From contig JAFLCG010000020.1 in the NCBI GenBank assembly GCA_017303635.1, positions 26,925-90,924 on the forward strand: a DNA stretch of 64,000 nt, in the 5' to 3' direction. Source of the DNA: Anaerolineae bacterium (GTDB lineage Bacteria; Chloroflexota; Anaerolineae; Aggregatilineales; Phototrophicaceae). Under the pieces are notes generated by a model. The model was given only the letters and a program-made list of their open reading frames with translations. It did no database searches and was not told the origin of the DNA. This document shows, in pieces, positions 9,368 to 17,321 of the stretch; the stretch's first letter is position 1, and each line of letters starts with the position of its first letter. Position numbers and translations under genes: made by a program.

Positions 9368-9648
9368 ACGCCTGCTCCTTTCTCGACTATGGTGTGCTTC
9401 AATTTGGCGGTGGGTCGAAAGCGCAGATACAGGCGTTTGAGCCGTCGTCGTCCGACAACGCCAGCGGCCTGCATCTGCTGTACTTCCACGACCAGTTTGC
9501 CCAGGTCGCCCAGCGTGATGCAGCCATCTTCTTGTGAGAGCGCAGCCAGCCAGAGTTCATGCTGGACGGCCAGTACCTCGGCGATTTCGCGCCGCTTGAG
9601 ACGCGGCAGCCGCCGGGCGATTTCGCGCACTAATTGACGGTGAGTCAT
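9364..9648 (-). CDS. HU/IHF-like DNA-bending protein of the mobile block
   Basis: This 94-aa protein begins MTHRQLVREIARRLPRLKRR, with the HU-type N-terminal helix pair, then a hydrophobic helix and a beta-arm region (ITLGDLGKLVVEV), ending in a basic tail. The chosen ATG has a strong GGAGG nine bases upstream; a longer frame to 9759 runs into the hairpin region. It is the first gene of the relaxosome operon and could bend the adjacent inverted-repeat region, as IHF does at oriT or oriV. It is a distant relative of the HU-like genes at 19.4, 38.2 and 63.7 kb. Confidence 0.75.
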   Translation of the reverse strand: MTHRQLVREIARRLPRLKRREIAEVLAVQHELWLAALSQEDGCITLGDLGKLVVEVQQMQAAGVVGRRRLKRLYLRFRPTAKLKHTIVEKGAGV

Positions 9649-9710
9649 GCGTGTAAACCTCCATCTTCGGCTTGGTGCATTCGTTCTTCGCGCCCCGGAC
9701 CGGGGTGCGG

Positions 9711-9941
9711 CCAGTGGATGCGGTGAGCCGCATCCACTGGCGCGGCGGGTGCTTTGCACCGCCGCCTCGGTGCCAGCGCCGAAGGCCGCTGCACCGTAGC
9801 CCTCCGGCGCATGAGGAGCCAGCGATTTAGCTGGCCTGCGCGGGGGTGGGATGAGTTACTCATCCAGAGTGAGGGTGTTCCACCCCACCCCCGCGCGTGG
9901 TTGCCGCGCCCCGACGCGGCAACCGGGCGGCTCGGCCGCCC
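9711..9941. other. Cluster of inverted repeats: candidate oriT or replication origin
   Basis: The 316-base gap between the ParR-like gene and the HU-like gene holds a dense series of hairpins: 9711-9740 (13-bp arms, 4-base loop), about 9744-9764 (one bulge), 9818-9835 (6-bp arms), 9838-9896 (13-bp arms GCGCGGGGGTGGG with the small palindrome ATGAGTTACTCAT in its loop), 9899-9924 (10-bp arms) and 9925-9941 (7-bp arms). No coding frame is supported here. Position upstream of relaxosome genes makes an origin of transfer or replication the leading idea; no nick site can be assigned. Confidence 0.55.
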
Positions 9942-9964
9942 TTCTGCAGTGCATGTGTCCGACA

Positions 9965-10354
9965 TCACCACCCCCGATCCTGTATGCGTTTCGACCGTCG
10001 CTGGCTCTCGTTGTCTGCCATACCACCTGCTCCTGGAGGAGCCGCACTTACTGGTATCGTCTGCACTGTCGGACGAGCGGCTAGATCGTGCAGATAGCTT
10101 TCCAACCAAGCAGGCATATCGGTTAGTGCTTGCCGTATCCAGGCAGTGTCATGCTGTAGCACGCTCAGTTCCGGGATGCTCAGGCGTTTGGCGGGCTTCA
10201 TCCCCAGCCCCAATCGCTCGCGGATCAGATCGCGCAGCGCTTCACTACGCTCCCCCTCGGCGCAGCCCTCCCACCAATCCAGGATATCGGCATCGCTATC
10301 GTGGTAGGCTTTGAACGAGATCATCTTGTAGCCGCGTCTCGGCTTCTTCGGCAT
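9965..10354 (-). CDS. Small partition-type protein (ParR-like)
   Basis: The 129-aa protein has an N-terminal segment (MISFKAYHDSDADILDWW, then a helix SEALRDLIRERLG) that looks like the ribbon-helix-helix of ParR adaptor proteins, and a charged C-terminal tail. It is preceded by a GGAAGGAG ribosome-binding site and lies directly downstream of the ParM-like gene, the usual parM-parR order. By analogy it would bind centromere repeats and cap ParM filaments. The family assignment rests mainly on context. Confidence 0.65.
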   Translation of the reverse strand: MPKKPRRGYKMISFKAYHDSDADILDWWEGCAEGERSEALRDLIRERLGLGMKPAKRLSIPELSVLQHDTAWIRQALTDMPAWLESYLHDLAARPTVQTIPVSAAPPGAGGMADNESQRRSKRIQDRGW

Positions 10355-10379
10355 GGTTCTCTCCTTCCCTCAAGAAACT

Positions 10380-10419
10380 GGTCGGACGTGTCAGGACAGA
10401 TGGTTGGACGTGTCCAACC
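10380..10419. promoter_or_regulatory. Two 22-bp-spaced repeats between parM-like and parR-like genes
   Basis: GGTCGGACGTGTCA and GGTTGGACGTGTCC occur with 22 bases between equivalent positions. The second is a perfect palindrome (GGTTGGAC-GT-GTCCAACC at 10402-10419). They lie just upstream of the ParR-like start, so they may be ParR operators or part of a centromere. Confidence 0.5.
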
Positions 10420-10433
10420 CGGCTGCGGCTCGC

Positions 10434-11510
10434 TCACTTGGTTCTCCCCATAAAGTTGGCGTAGTACAGATAACCTCTGGCGTTCGCCATCTGCGCCTGC
10501 GGCACCAGTTTGGTCTGCGGATAGGCTCGATAGACTTCCTCATAGACCAACTCGGCTCCGCCACCGGACAGGTAGATCACATCGACGGTCGTGCCGCGCT
10601 GCCACTTCTCGCTCATGAGATTCAGAGTCGCACTGCGAAGTGGTTGCAAAGCCTCCTCAACCTCGCTCCGATAGTCGATGGTCTTGCCATGTGCGGTGAA
10701 CATGCCGGTCTTGAGGACGCTCTCGACGATCTTGTGGGGTATCTTCTCGCGGTAGTCGCGCTCCAGCATGGCGGCAATGCGTTCCTGCGCGGTGTACACT
10801 CCACTCTCGACCGAGCCACTTTCGGCATCGACGTAGTCACCATCGTCATCCAGCACCAGATCGACGGTGTACGTCCCGACATCGCAAACCCCGGTTCGCA
10901 TCCAGGTATGGTAGACATTGATCTCCCCGGCGGGGGTCAGCATCATGGCATAGGCACTGCCGTAGGGCTGCGGCATGACCATGACCTCGGTGATGTTGAC
11001 CACAAAGTCCGCCGCATCCGTCTGGATGCGATGCTGCCCAACCAATCCGGCTTTGAACTCCCCGGCATCGCGCATGTAATCCACCGGCAATCCCGACGCC
11101 AACCGCAAATGCACAACATCGCCATTGCCTACGCCACTTCCGAGCAGCTTGCCCAGTGCCGCTTTTGCCAGCCGCAGGCGGAAGGCATTGCCCATCGTCG
11201 CCTCGTTGGCCGTGCGTCCCCGCAATCGCAGGATTTCACCTGCCGGGAGTTGATTGAGCGCTAGATCACCCACGAACCAATGACCCTCCTCATCGATGAG
11301 TTGATCCCCCGGATAGCGGCTCGCCAGCGTCTCGGCCTGGAACTTGATCTCACGGGCATGACCCGACACCGATGGGAAGCTGATCTCACTGGTATCGGTG
11401 ACCGCCTTGACCACGCCGTAGCCCACATCCAACCCGACAGTCAATACATTCATGGACGGCATGCCGCCTCCGCTTGCGACCCCCACTACACCTGTCTTCC
11501 GCTTGTTCAT
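10434..11510 (-). CDS. ParM/StbA-like actin-family ATPase
   Basis: The 358-aa protein shows the actin-fold nucleotide motifs: phosphate 1 GLDVGYGVVK (Asp28), phosphate 2 VCDVGTYTVDL near the middle, and the adenosine motif YLSGGGAELV near the C-terminus. These match plasmid segregation proteins that form ATP-driven filaments. The ATG at 11510 has AAAGGAG upstream. An internal start at MPSMNVLTVG is possible but less well supported. Together with the downstream ParR-like gene it suggests the block was, or is, a low-copy plasmid or a self-maintaining integrative element. The 11511-11655 gap to the divergent genes should contain promoters. Confidence 0.88.
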   Translation of the reverse strand: MNKRKTGVVGVASGGGMPSMNVLTVGLDVGYGVVKAVTDTSEISFPSVSGHAREIKFQAETLASRYPGDQLIDEEGHWFVGDLALNQLPAGEILRLRGRTANEATMGNAFRLRLAKAALGKLLGSGVGNGDVVHLRLASGLPVDYMRDAGEFKAGLVGQHRIQTDAADFVVNITEVMVMPQPYGSAYAMMLTPAGEINVYHTWMRTGVCDVGTYTVDLVLDDDGDYVDAESGSVESGVYTAQERIAAMLERDYREKIPHKIVESVLKTGMFTAHGKTIDYRSEVEEALQPLRSATLNLMSEKWQRGTTVDVIYLSGGGAELVYEEVYRAYPQTKLVPQAQMANARGYLYYANFMGRTK

Positions 11511-11655
11511 CTCGATGCTCCTTTCCTGAGCAAATCAAACTCGAGCCAGGGACACCCGCCTCATTGACGGGGTTTGGCTCGTTTACGACCGGATTGAGTT
11601 GGTTCTGTCTTAGGGAGATACCGCTCGACAGCGCGGGCTACCTCGGCCAGATCGA

Positions 11656-11955
11656 ATGGTGCGGCTGCCGGAACTTGTTGGTCAGTTACAACTCCACCAA
11701 CAAATGTCGATCTTTCTGGAGGGCAAGGCGCGGCTGGTCTTCGAGAACTGCCCGATCCGGGTGATCTTCTCGCAGCGGCAGGGTATGAATGTCTTCCATG
11801 AGGATGCTGCCTTCCAGCATCTCAACCAGCAGCACCGCGACATCATCGCGGCACTGCCCCGCTTCCACTTCATGCTCGACATCCAGGAGGAAGGGCTGTG
11901 GTACCTCCATAATCGTCCAACCCTGGGCGAATTGCAGCGCTTCAAAAGCACATGA
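11656..11955 (+). CDS. Conserved-looking small protein of the mobile block
   Basis: This 99-aa frame begins MVRLPELVGQLQLH and continues through a plausible alternation of charged and hydrophobic residues (RVIFSQRQGMNVFHED). I do not recognise a family. No strong ribosome-binding site precedes the ATG, so the start is uncertain. It is the first of a rightward series leading to the topoisomerase-like gene and is divergent from the ParM-like gene. It could be a small regulator or an accessory factor of that operon; this is only context. Confidence 0.5.
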   Translation: MVRLPELVGQLQLHQQMSIFLEGKARLVFENCPIRVIFSQRQGMNVFHEDAAFQHLNQQHRDIIAALPRFHFMLDIQEEGLWYLHNRPTLGELQRFKST

Positions 11956-12007
11956 GGTAGCTGAAAGCGATCAGCCTTCAGCTTTCAGCAAGAGAAAGAG
12001 GAGAACC

Positions 12008-12205
12008 ATGCCACCCAACAAGACGATCGCCGCACCCTGGCAAGCGCTGGAGGAGCAAGCCTTTCATGCTTACCGGGAATGGCCGATCTGGCTGGTGCTG
12101 CGCGAGCGCGAACTGGCCGCCCGCACCAGCCCGCCTCAAGCTACACCAGCACGATCCAGTCTGAATCTACCGGGAACGATCACCCAGAAAGAGCCATCCA
12201 CGTGA
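12008..12205 (+). CDS. 65-aa protein coupled to the topoisomerase-like gene
   Basis: The ATG at 12008 follows an AGAGGAG ribosome-binding site, and the 65-aa product starts MPPNKTIAAPWQALEEQAF. Its TGA overlaps the GTG start of the next gene (GTGA), a clear sign of translational coupling. The middle is amphipathic and Trp-rich (REWPIWLVLRERELAAR), the end is Pro/Ser/Thr-rich. No known family is apparent; a small partner of the topoisomerase-like protein is the simplest guess. Confidence 0.6.
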   Translation: MPPNKTIAAPWQALEEQAFHAYREWPIWLVLRERELAARTSPPQATPARSSLNLPGTITQKEPST

Positions 12206-13476
12206 AACTGATGATTGTTGAACGTCCATCCCAGGCGCGGCAAGTCGCTGCCTCGTTGGGTACGGGCTGGCGGGTCGAAGCCACCCTCGGCCCGGTGCGT
12301 GATCTACCCACCGATGCGTTGGGGATCGATACCCGTGCTGGCTTCAAGGCAACCTGGCAGGTGCCACCGGGTCGGTCGAATGCGATCCGCAAGCTGGTAG
12401 GAACCATGCGCGAGGCCGAAGTGGTCTATCTGGCGACGGACCCTGATCTGGAAGGTGAGGCCATCGCCGGACATCTGGTCAATCTGGCGGGAAGCTCCGA
12501 CAAGCCCATCCACCGAATCCACTTAAATGGCACCACCCAAGCAGAGGTACAGACTGCCCTGCAGGCGCCCCGTCCGGTGAATCAGGATTGGGTGGTGGCC
12601 TGGGAGACACGGCGTATCGTAGATCGCCTGGTGGGTTATCTGGTATCGCCACTGGCCAGCCGGGCGCTGGCCGGGACTCATCGCATCGGGCGACTGACTG
12701 GCGTGGCATTGCGGTTGCTGGTCGAGCGCGAACAAGCGATCGATGCCTTTCATCCCACAGCCTCCTGGTCGCTCGCGCTCAAGTTGGAGGCCGCAGGACA
12801 ATCCTTCACGGCTCGTCTCACTCGCCTACGGGGGGAGGAACCCCATTTCTCCAGGCGCGAGACACCCGAACAACTCGCTGCCCGTTTGCAATCCGCCAAC
12901 TTCTGGGTTGAACAAGTCAAACGGACAGCCGAACCGGACACAGCCACTGCCGTGATGGTGATGGCTGGAACCGACCGGGCACAGCCCTGGCCGCTGGCCT
13001 TCCAGGGAGAGGTGGGACCAAGTACTACAGCCGACTGGCCGCCTCTGGTGCCGGGACAAGCGCTCACCCTGGTCGAACCGGTCATCGGGCAGGAACAGGC
13101 GGCAGCACCCCTCCGCTATACCGAGACCCGCCTGCTGGCCGCAGTTGGGGTAAAGCCGATGCGGACCTATAACCTGAGCCGCGGCTTGCTCGAACGCGGC
13201 TATGCCCAACAGACGGATCTCCAGCTGATGCCCACTGCCAGTGGTCGGGCGCTCAGTGATTATCTGACCGGGCACTTCCCCAACCTGTTTACGACCGACT
13301 CCAGCGCGCATATAGAAGCCCAATTGGAGGCGCTCCAAAAAGGTCAGACGAGCCGGGCCAAGGTCTTGCAGGATTTCTGGGCGAGCTTGCAACCGGCATT
13401 GGCACAGACAGCAGGTGCCGTACTGCCTGCTCCGGCCCGTCCGCTCAGTCTGCGTCCAGCCGTGGAAGGAGGATAA
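12202..13476 (+). CDS. Topoisomerase IA-like protein lacking the catalytic-tyrosine domain
   Basis: With the GTG start at 12202 the protein is 424 aa, about half the usual TopA length. The TOPRIM domain is complete: IVERPSQA with Glu7, and ATDPDLEGEA with Asp80, Asp82 and Glu84 (the usual Arg of DREGE is Leu). RIGRLTGVALRLLVEREQAI at 161-180 matches the conserved domain IV strand, and LRYTETRLL, MRTYNLSRGLLERGY and LMPTASGRAL match the region after the active site. The segment that normally carries YMRTDS and AHEAIRPT is absent: the sequence passes directly from VEQVKRT (around 240) to VMVMAGTDRAQPWPLAFQG (251 onward). It should bind DNA and metal but not cleave DNA in the usual way. Confidence 0.85.
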   Translation: MKLMIVERPSQARQVAASLGTGWRVEATLGPVRDLPTDALGIDTRAGFKATWQVPPGRSNAIRKLVGTMREAEVVYLATDPDLEGEAIAGHLVNLAGSSDKPIHRIHLNGTTQAEVQTALQAPRPVNQDWVVAWETRRIVDRLVGYLVSPLASRALAGTHRIGRLTGVALRLLVEREQAIDAFHPTASWSLALKLEAAGQSFTARLTRLRGEEPHFSRRETPEQLAARLQSANFWVEQVKRTAEPDTATAVMVMAGTDRAQPWPLAFQGEVGPSTTADWPPLVPGQALTLVEPVIGQEQAAAPLRYTETRLLAAVGVKPMRTYNLSRGLLERGYAQQTDLQLMPTASGRALSDYLTGHFPNLFTTDSSAHIEAQLEALQKGQTSRAKVLQDFWASLQPALAQTAGAVLPAPARPLSLRPAVEGG

Positions 13477-13479
13477 CCC

Positions 13480-14583
13480 ATGACACCGCTACCGGATGCT
13501 CCGCCAATCGACTACGAGCTGATCGAACGGGATCTGCCACCCGATCAACTCGACTTTATGGCTCCCTGGCCACCCGATGACCTGAACTATGTTCCGGACT
13601 TCGAACCATTTGAACCGCAAAGCTGGGATGACTTCGCACCGGACTACCTGCCGCCCGCCCAAGCCCCGTTGCCCGGACTGACCACACAGCCGAACCCATC
13701 CTCCTGGTCGTGGACGGATGCGCGCCTGGTCGGTGTCGAGCGGGTCGAGGCGGACCTGACCCGTTACGAGATCGGTGTGGTGGATCTGTATGCGGATACG
13801 GCCACTGGGGATCCGGGTGGTCGCTACCTGCCAGTCGCCAGCTTTGGCGATCTGGATGTCGCTGCCGCTTTCTACCATGACTTGCAGCAGCAGACCTTTG
13901 ACCAGAGTCTGGCCGCCCACGACCTGCCTGACTTCGCTGAGATGCAGGCCGCCAACCTGAGTGGGGCCGTCGCCTGGCGCGATGTCGGCGAAGTCGAGTA
14001 TCAGGCTTATCTGGGGCTAGAGGAACGTGTTCCGTCCGTAGGAATTGAGCGCGATCTGCCGCCAGAAGCCGCTCTCGATCCACTGCTGCAGGAAGCCATT
14101 GCACTCGGTGGTGTCGTCACGCCCTGGAACCGCGAGATGGCTCCGGATCCGGCGGCTTTCCAGGCCTTGAACGCCATTGGGCTGGAGGCAGAGGGCTTCA
14201 GCCCGGCGGCTGACCCACCACCGTTCTACGATGCGGATACCGGCACCGCCTACTGGATCGGTGTCTTCCAACCCGACCCGGCGGATCGTGAGAGCTGCCT
14301 GACCAGTATCCTGTCACTGGGTCGTAATGAGGCAGGGGAACTGGAAGCCCAACTCGCGCCTTGTGTGCCGGGTGACTGGGATAAAGCCTATGCCAATGCC
14401 GAGTACCTGATTGGCGTCGCCCAGAAAGGCGGGATCGACCGCTGCTTCGATGCGGCAGAAGGCATGGCCCTCGCCACTGATCAGCGTGAATGGTGGGCGG
14501 CTGAACGCGGGCTGCCGCTGGAACCCGATGCATCTCAGGCCATCGCGGACTATGCCACTTCTGGTTGGGAGGTGGACTTGTGA
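13480..14583 (+). CDS. Acidic repeat protein of the mobile block (shorter paralogue)
   Basis: The 367-aa protein begins three bases after the topoisomerase-like stop. It is very rich in Asp, Glu and Pro, with an acidic, disordered-looking N-terminus (PPDDLNYVPDFEPFEPQSW). Segments such as DADTGTAYWIGVFQPDPADR resemble the DAGGTAHWFGLVKADPAAD segment of the larger protein at 14788-16734, so the two are paralogues. No enzymatic motif or signal peptide is seen. I do not recognise a family. Strong negative charge beside nucleic-acid enzymes would fit a DNA mimic or a scaffold, but that is speculation. Confidence 0.75.
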   Translation: MTPLPDAPPIDYELIERDLPPDQLDFMAPWPPDDLNYVPDFEPFEPQSWDDFAPDYLPPAQAPLPGLTTQPNPSSWSWTDARLVGVERVEADLTRYEIGVVDLYADTATGDPGGRYLPVASFGDLDVAAAFYHDLQQQTFDQSLAAHDLPDFAEMQAANLSGAVAWRDVGEVEYQAYLGLEERVPSVGIERDLPPEAALDPLLQEAIALGGVVTPWNREMAPDPAAFQALNAIGLEAEGFSPAADPPPFYDADTGTAYWIGVFQPDPADRESCLTSILSLGRNEAGELEAQLAPCVPGDWDKAYANAEYLIGVAQKGGIDRCFDAAEGMALATDQREWWAAERGLPLEPDASQAIADYATSGWEVDL

Positions 14584-14801
14584 GTGACACACCGCGCTAC
14601 ACCATTCGCTTTTCATCGGACGACTATCTTGCCCTGGATGCCCTCTGTGCACGCTGGCGGCTCAAACGCCCGGATGCCTTGCGGCGGGCGCTGCGCTCGG
14701 CAGCTCGGCAGCCAATGAACTTCAGTCGTGGCTGTTTCCTGCCCATCGGGGCGAGGCAGCCACTACCTATTCGCGTGGGAGGCACCCATGAATCGACCTG
14801 A
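14580..14801 (+). CDS. Small ribbon-helix-helix protein between the acidic genes
   Basis: The GTG at 14580 overlaps the previous stop (GTGA) and gives a 73-aa protein. TPRYTIRFSSDDYLALDAL followed by KRPDALRRALRSAA is a typical RHH strand and helices. The rest is basic and Gly/Pro-rich. The end overlaps the start of the large acidic gene by 14 bases, so the three genes are coupled. It may regulate the operon or bind the element's DNA. Confidence 0.6.
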   Translation: MSDTPRYTIRFSSDDYLALDALCARWRLKRPDALRRALRSAARQPMNFSRGCFLPIGARQPLPIRVGGTHEST

Positions 14802-16734
14802 AGCCCTCACCAGCCGGGAAGCATCAGCGCGGCTGATGGCTCACCTGGACGCCATCGCCGCCGATCCGGCCTACCTCAATCGGCTGGCAGCGCCGTTCCC
14901 ACCGGTTCTACCACAGGATGCCGACAGGGAAGATGACGCGCCTGAACTGGTCTGGCGGCTGCCGGATGTCCCCTACGGACTGGATATCGATGGGCATCCC
15001 TGGTCGGAGGAGGGTCGTGCCATGCCCCATCACATCGATGCCGGTGGCACCGCCCATTGGTTTGGCTTGGTGAAGGCGGATCCCGCGGCTGACCATGACC
15101 ACGAACTGCGCTACTTCCGGGCGGAAGCGACGGAGGGCGACTTCCGCCATGACTCGTATCCCGTCATGCCGCTTTTGACCGATGATCCGGGGGATGCCTG
15201 GCCTTTACCCGCGCTGGAACTGGAACTCCGGCGCGGTGACATCTTCATGGTCCAGCAGCTGGCCCATGATGTGGCCGAAAGCTACGACCAGGCCTTCCCC
15301 GATCCTTTCGATCTGCCCGCTCTCGATCCACGCCCCGACTACTACTTCGGTTATGGGGTCGGGCCAAACAACCAGCCCTCGCTGGAAGCCGTCAAGACCT
15401 GGATGGAGGGTAGCAGTCGTCGCTTTGACACCTTCACCATCGCCGAGTTTGGCGACTACGCCGATGCCCGCGAACTGGAAGACGAATTGGAAGCCTTACA
15501 ACGCGAGGCAGGGCTGGCGGCCGCCATGAGCCTGGCGGAAGATATGGCCACAGCCGGTCGGTATCTCGATCCGTTCCGCGACGATCCCCGCCTGTTTTTC
15601 GAGGACGATGGACCACCCGATCCCTTCACCACCGGACGCCAGCGGGAACTGGAAAGGGAGACCCGTCCGGCAGCTGACGTCCTCCGGCCCTGGTATCTCG
15701 ATCCGGCTGTGCAGGAACACCTGGAGCGCGAAGAGCAGGTTCACGCTGGACTCGAAGGCGAAATGTGGTTCCAGGCCACTTTCCCCGATGACGGCGCTCA
15801 CCTACTGCAACCGCTGGACGAAACGGTCAACTATGCCGTCGTCCTGCAAGCTGCCGATCCGCACACCTCTGAACTGGCTGTCGAGAAATACTGGCGCGAA
15901 CCGGATGGGCGACTGGGTTACGATGACCTCACCCTCGATACCTTCGACCCGGATGATGAGGGAGCTCGGCAGCAAGCCGAGGCCCAGCGGGATGGGCTGC
16001 TCAGGATCTATGACGAGCGTGGCTTGACCGCCATGATGCACCAGGCTGAGCTATCCGCCATGGAGCGGGGTTGGTTAGATGCAGATCGTTCCCATCCTGC
16101 CCTGTTCCCTGAAGGGCCACCTGATCGCTTTGCGAGTCTGGCACAACAGTTGGTGGATGAAACCAATCCCTACCAGGTCAGAGACGATGAAGATCGTCCC
16201 ACCCCGACACCCGCCCCCGGCTCGTGGGAGGAACTGCTGGAGCAGCAAGCCAACAAGCCGGAAGCGGTTCTTTTCAGCACATCCTTCGACCGCCTGTGGG
16301 TTCTCCAGCAGCGCCCGGTCGAAACACCAGAGGGTGAGCCGCTGGGTCAGGCACTTTACCTGACCTACTATCCCGATGTCCATCAGGATGCATTTGCGGA
16401 CGGTGTCTTCAGCGATGCCGACTACCCGGACCGCGCCAAAACGCTGGAGATGGCGCGTTTCGAGACGGCGGCGCAAGCGGACAAGTTTGCGAAGGACTTC
16501 GCGGGTTATGTCCACCCCGGCTTGCTCGACCCGCCCGAACTGGCGGAGGAGGTCGCGAAGCTGGAAGGACTGCCTGTCCAGTGGCGAGACCTGGATTACC
16601 AGGGGATCGTGGACTTCATGAGCGGCGACCGAACGGTAGTAAGGGAAGCGGAGGGATGGCATCACCATGACCCAAACGCTGACCACATTGCACATAACCG
16701 ATCTGATGGGCAGGATTGGGAGAGGGAGTTGTAA
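14788..16734 (+). CDS. Large acidic repeat protein of the mobile block
   Basis: With the ATG at 14788, preceded by GGGAGG, the protein is 648 aa. It is strongly acidic and contains several divergent units of roughly 90-130 residues, each with a beta-like start (for example AHWFGLVKADP, FGYGVGPNNQP, YAVVLQAADPH, LWVLQQRPVETP) and an Ala/Glu-rich helical end (for example ELEDELEALQREAGLAAAM). No catalytic motif or signal peptide is evident and I know no family for it. A frameshifted piece of a close relative lies at 50165-50490. A strong terminator follows, so this ends the rightward operon. Confidence 0.75.
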   Translation: MNRPEALTSREASARLMAHLDAIAADPAYLNRLAAPFPPVLPQDADREDDAPELVWRLPDVPYGLDIDGHPWSEEGRAMPHHIDAGGTAHWFGLVKADPAADHDHELRYFRAEATEGDFRHDSYPVMPLLTDDPGDAWPLPALELELRRGDIFMVQQLAHDVAESYDQAFPDPFDLPALDPRPDYYFGYGVGPNNQPSLEAVKTWMEGSSRRFDTFTIAEFGDYADARELEDELEALQREAGLAAAMSLAEDMATAGRYLDPFRDDPRLFFEDDGPPDPFTTGRQRELERETRPAADVLRPWYLDPAVQEHLEREEQVHAGLEGEMWFQATFPDDGAHLLQPLDETVNYAVVLQAADPHTSELAVEKYWREPDGRLGYDDLTLDTFDPDDEGARQQAEAQRDGLLRIYDERGLTAMMHQAELSAMERGWLDADRSHPALFPEGPPDRFASLAQQLVDETNPYQVRDDEDRPTPTPAPGSWEELLEQQANKPEAVLFSTSFDRLWVLQQRPVETPEGEPLGQALYLTYYPDVHQDAFADGVFSDADYPDRAKTLEMARFETAAQADKFAKDFAGYVHPGLLDPPELAEEVAKLEGLPVQWRDLDYQGIVDFMSGDRTVVREAEGWHHHDPNADHIAHNRSDGQDWEREL

Positions 16735-16738
16735 ATGG

Positions 16739-16772
16739 CTCACCCTCATCTCGTGATTGAGATGAGGGTGAG
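16739..16772 (+). terminator. Rho-independent terminator of the rightward mobile operon
   Basis: A perfect 14-bp stem (CTCACCCTCATCTC with its complement), six-base loop, followed by TGTTTTAT, starts five bases after the acidic-protein stop. Confidence 0.85.
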
Positions 16773-16868
16773 TGTTTTATCCAATATAATTAGTCAACCA
16801 GATAATCCATTTATGGCGTTGAGCGGCAGGATCGGATGTATGAGATTGCCTATAAGCTTCGAGCTTAC

Positions 16869-17252
16869 TTAGGATGTCATTTGTCTGACACCCTGAAATT
16901 GGCGCACCCCGAAGAACGCAACCAAACTCGCAACCCCCAACAAGACGACGATGCCCATCGGTTTCAAGACACCAAACGCCAAAACAATCAGCAGCACTGT
17001 GCCGACCACCCACAACCCATCTGCAAGGCTAATCAAGACCACCCAAAACGGATTGATCGGGCTGCGCGTGCCAACCCAGCCTACTACACCCGCAAACCCG
17101 ATAAGACCTGCCCCGACGACCTGATAGAGTAACGGGTCGCCGATTCCAATCAGGTCGGCTATCGATTGAGCCAGTGTGAGCAAAACTCCACCACTCACCA
17201 CCGAAAAGATAGCATTCGAGAAGAGCGCAGATTTCACGATGGACAGTTGCAT
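16869..17252 (-). CDS. Small integral membrane protein
   Basis: The 127-aa protein has four hydrophobic segments, about residues 10-33, 42-60, 69-92 and 97-115, with short polar links. The ATG has GGAGG seven bases upstream. It resembles small uncharacterised four-helix membrane proteins found next to transcription factors, but no function can be assigned. It stands alone between a terminator on the left and the start region of nothing obvious on the right; the hydrolase gene upstream is on the same strand and 69 bases away, so co-transcription is possible. Confidence 0.8.
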   Translation of the reverse strand: MQLSIVKSALFSNAIFSVVSGGVLLTLAQSIADLIGIGDPLLYQVVGAGLIGFAGVVGWVGTRSPINPFWVVLISLADGLWVVGTVLLIVLAFGVLKPMGIVVLLGVASLVAFFGVRQFQGVRQMTS

Positions 17253-17321
17253 TAAGATACCTCCACAGTGACGGTCACTTTCGATGTGAATGACTCTGAT
17301 ACGATAAAGCGGTTTGATTGC

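Noticed and set aside
10353..11264. Open frame of 303 codons on the plus strand
   Set aside because: It is antisense to the ParM-like gene, whose actin-fold motifs are clear.
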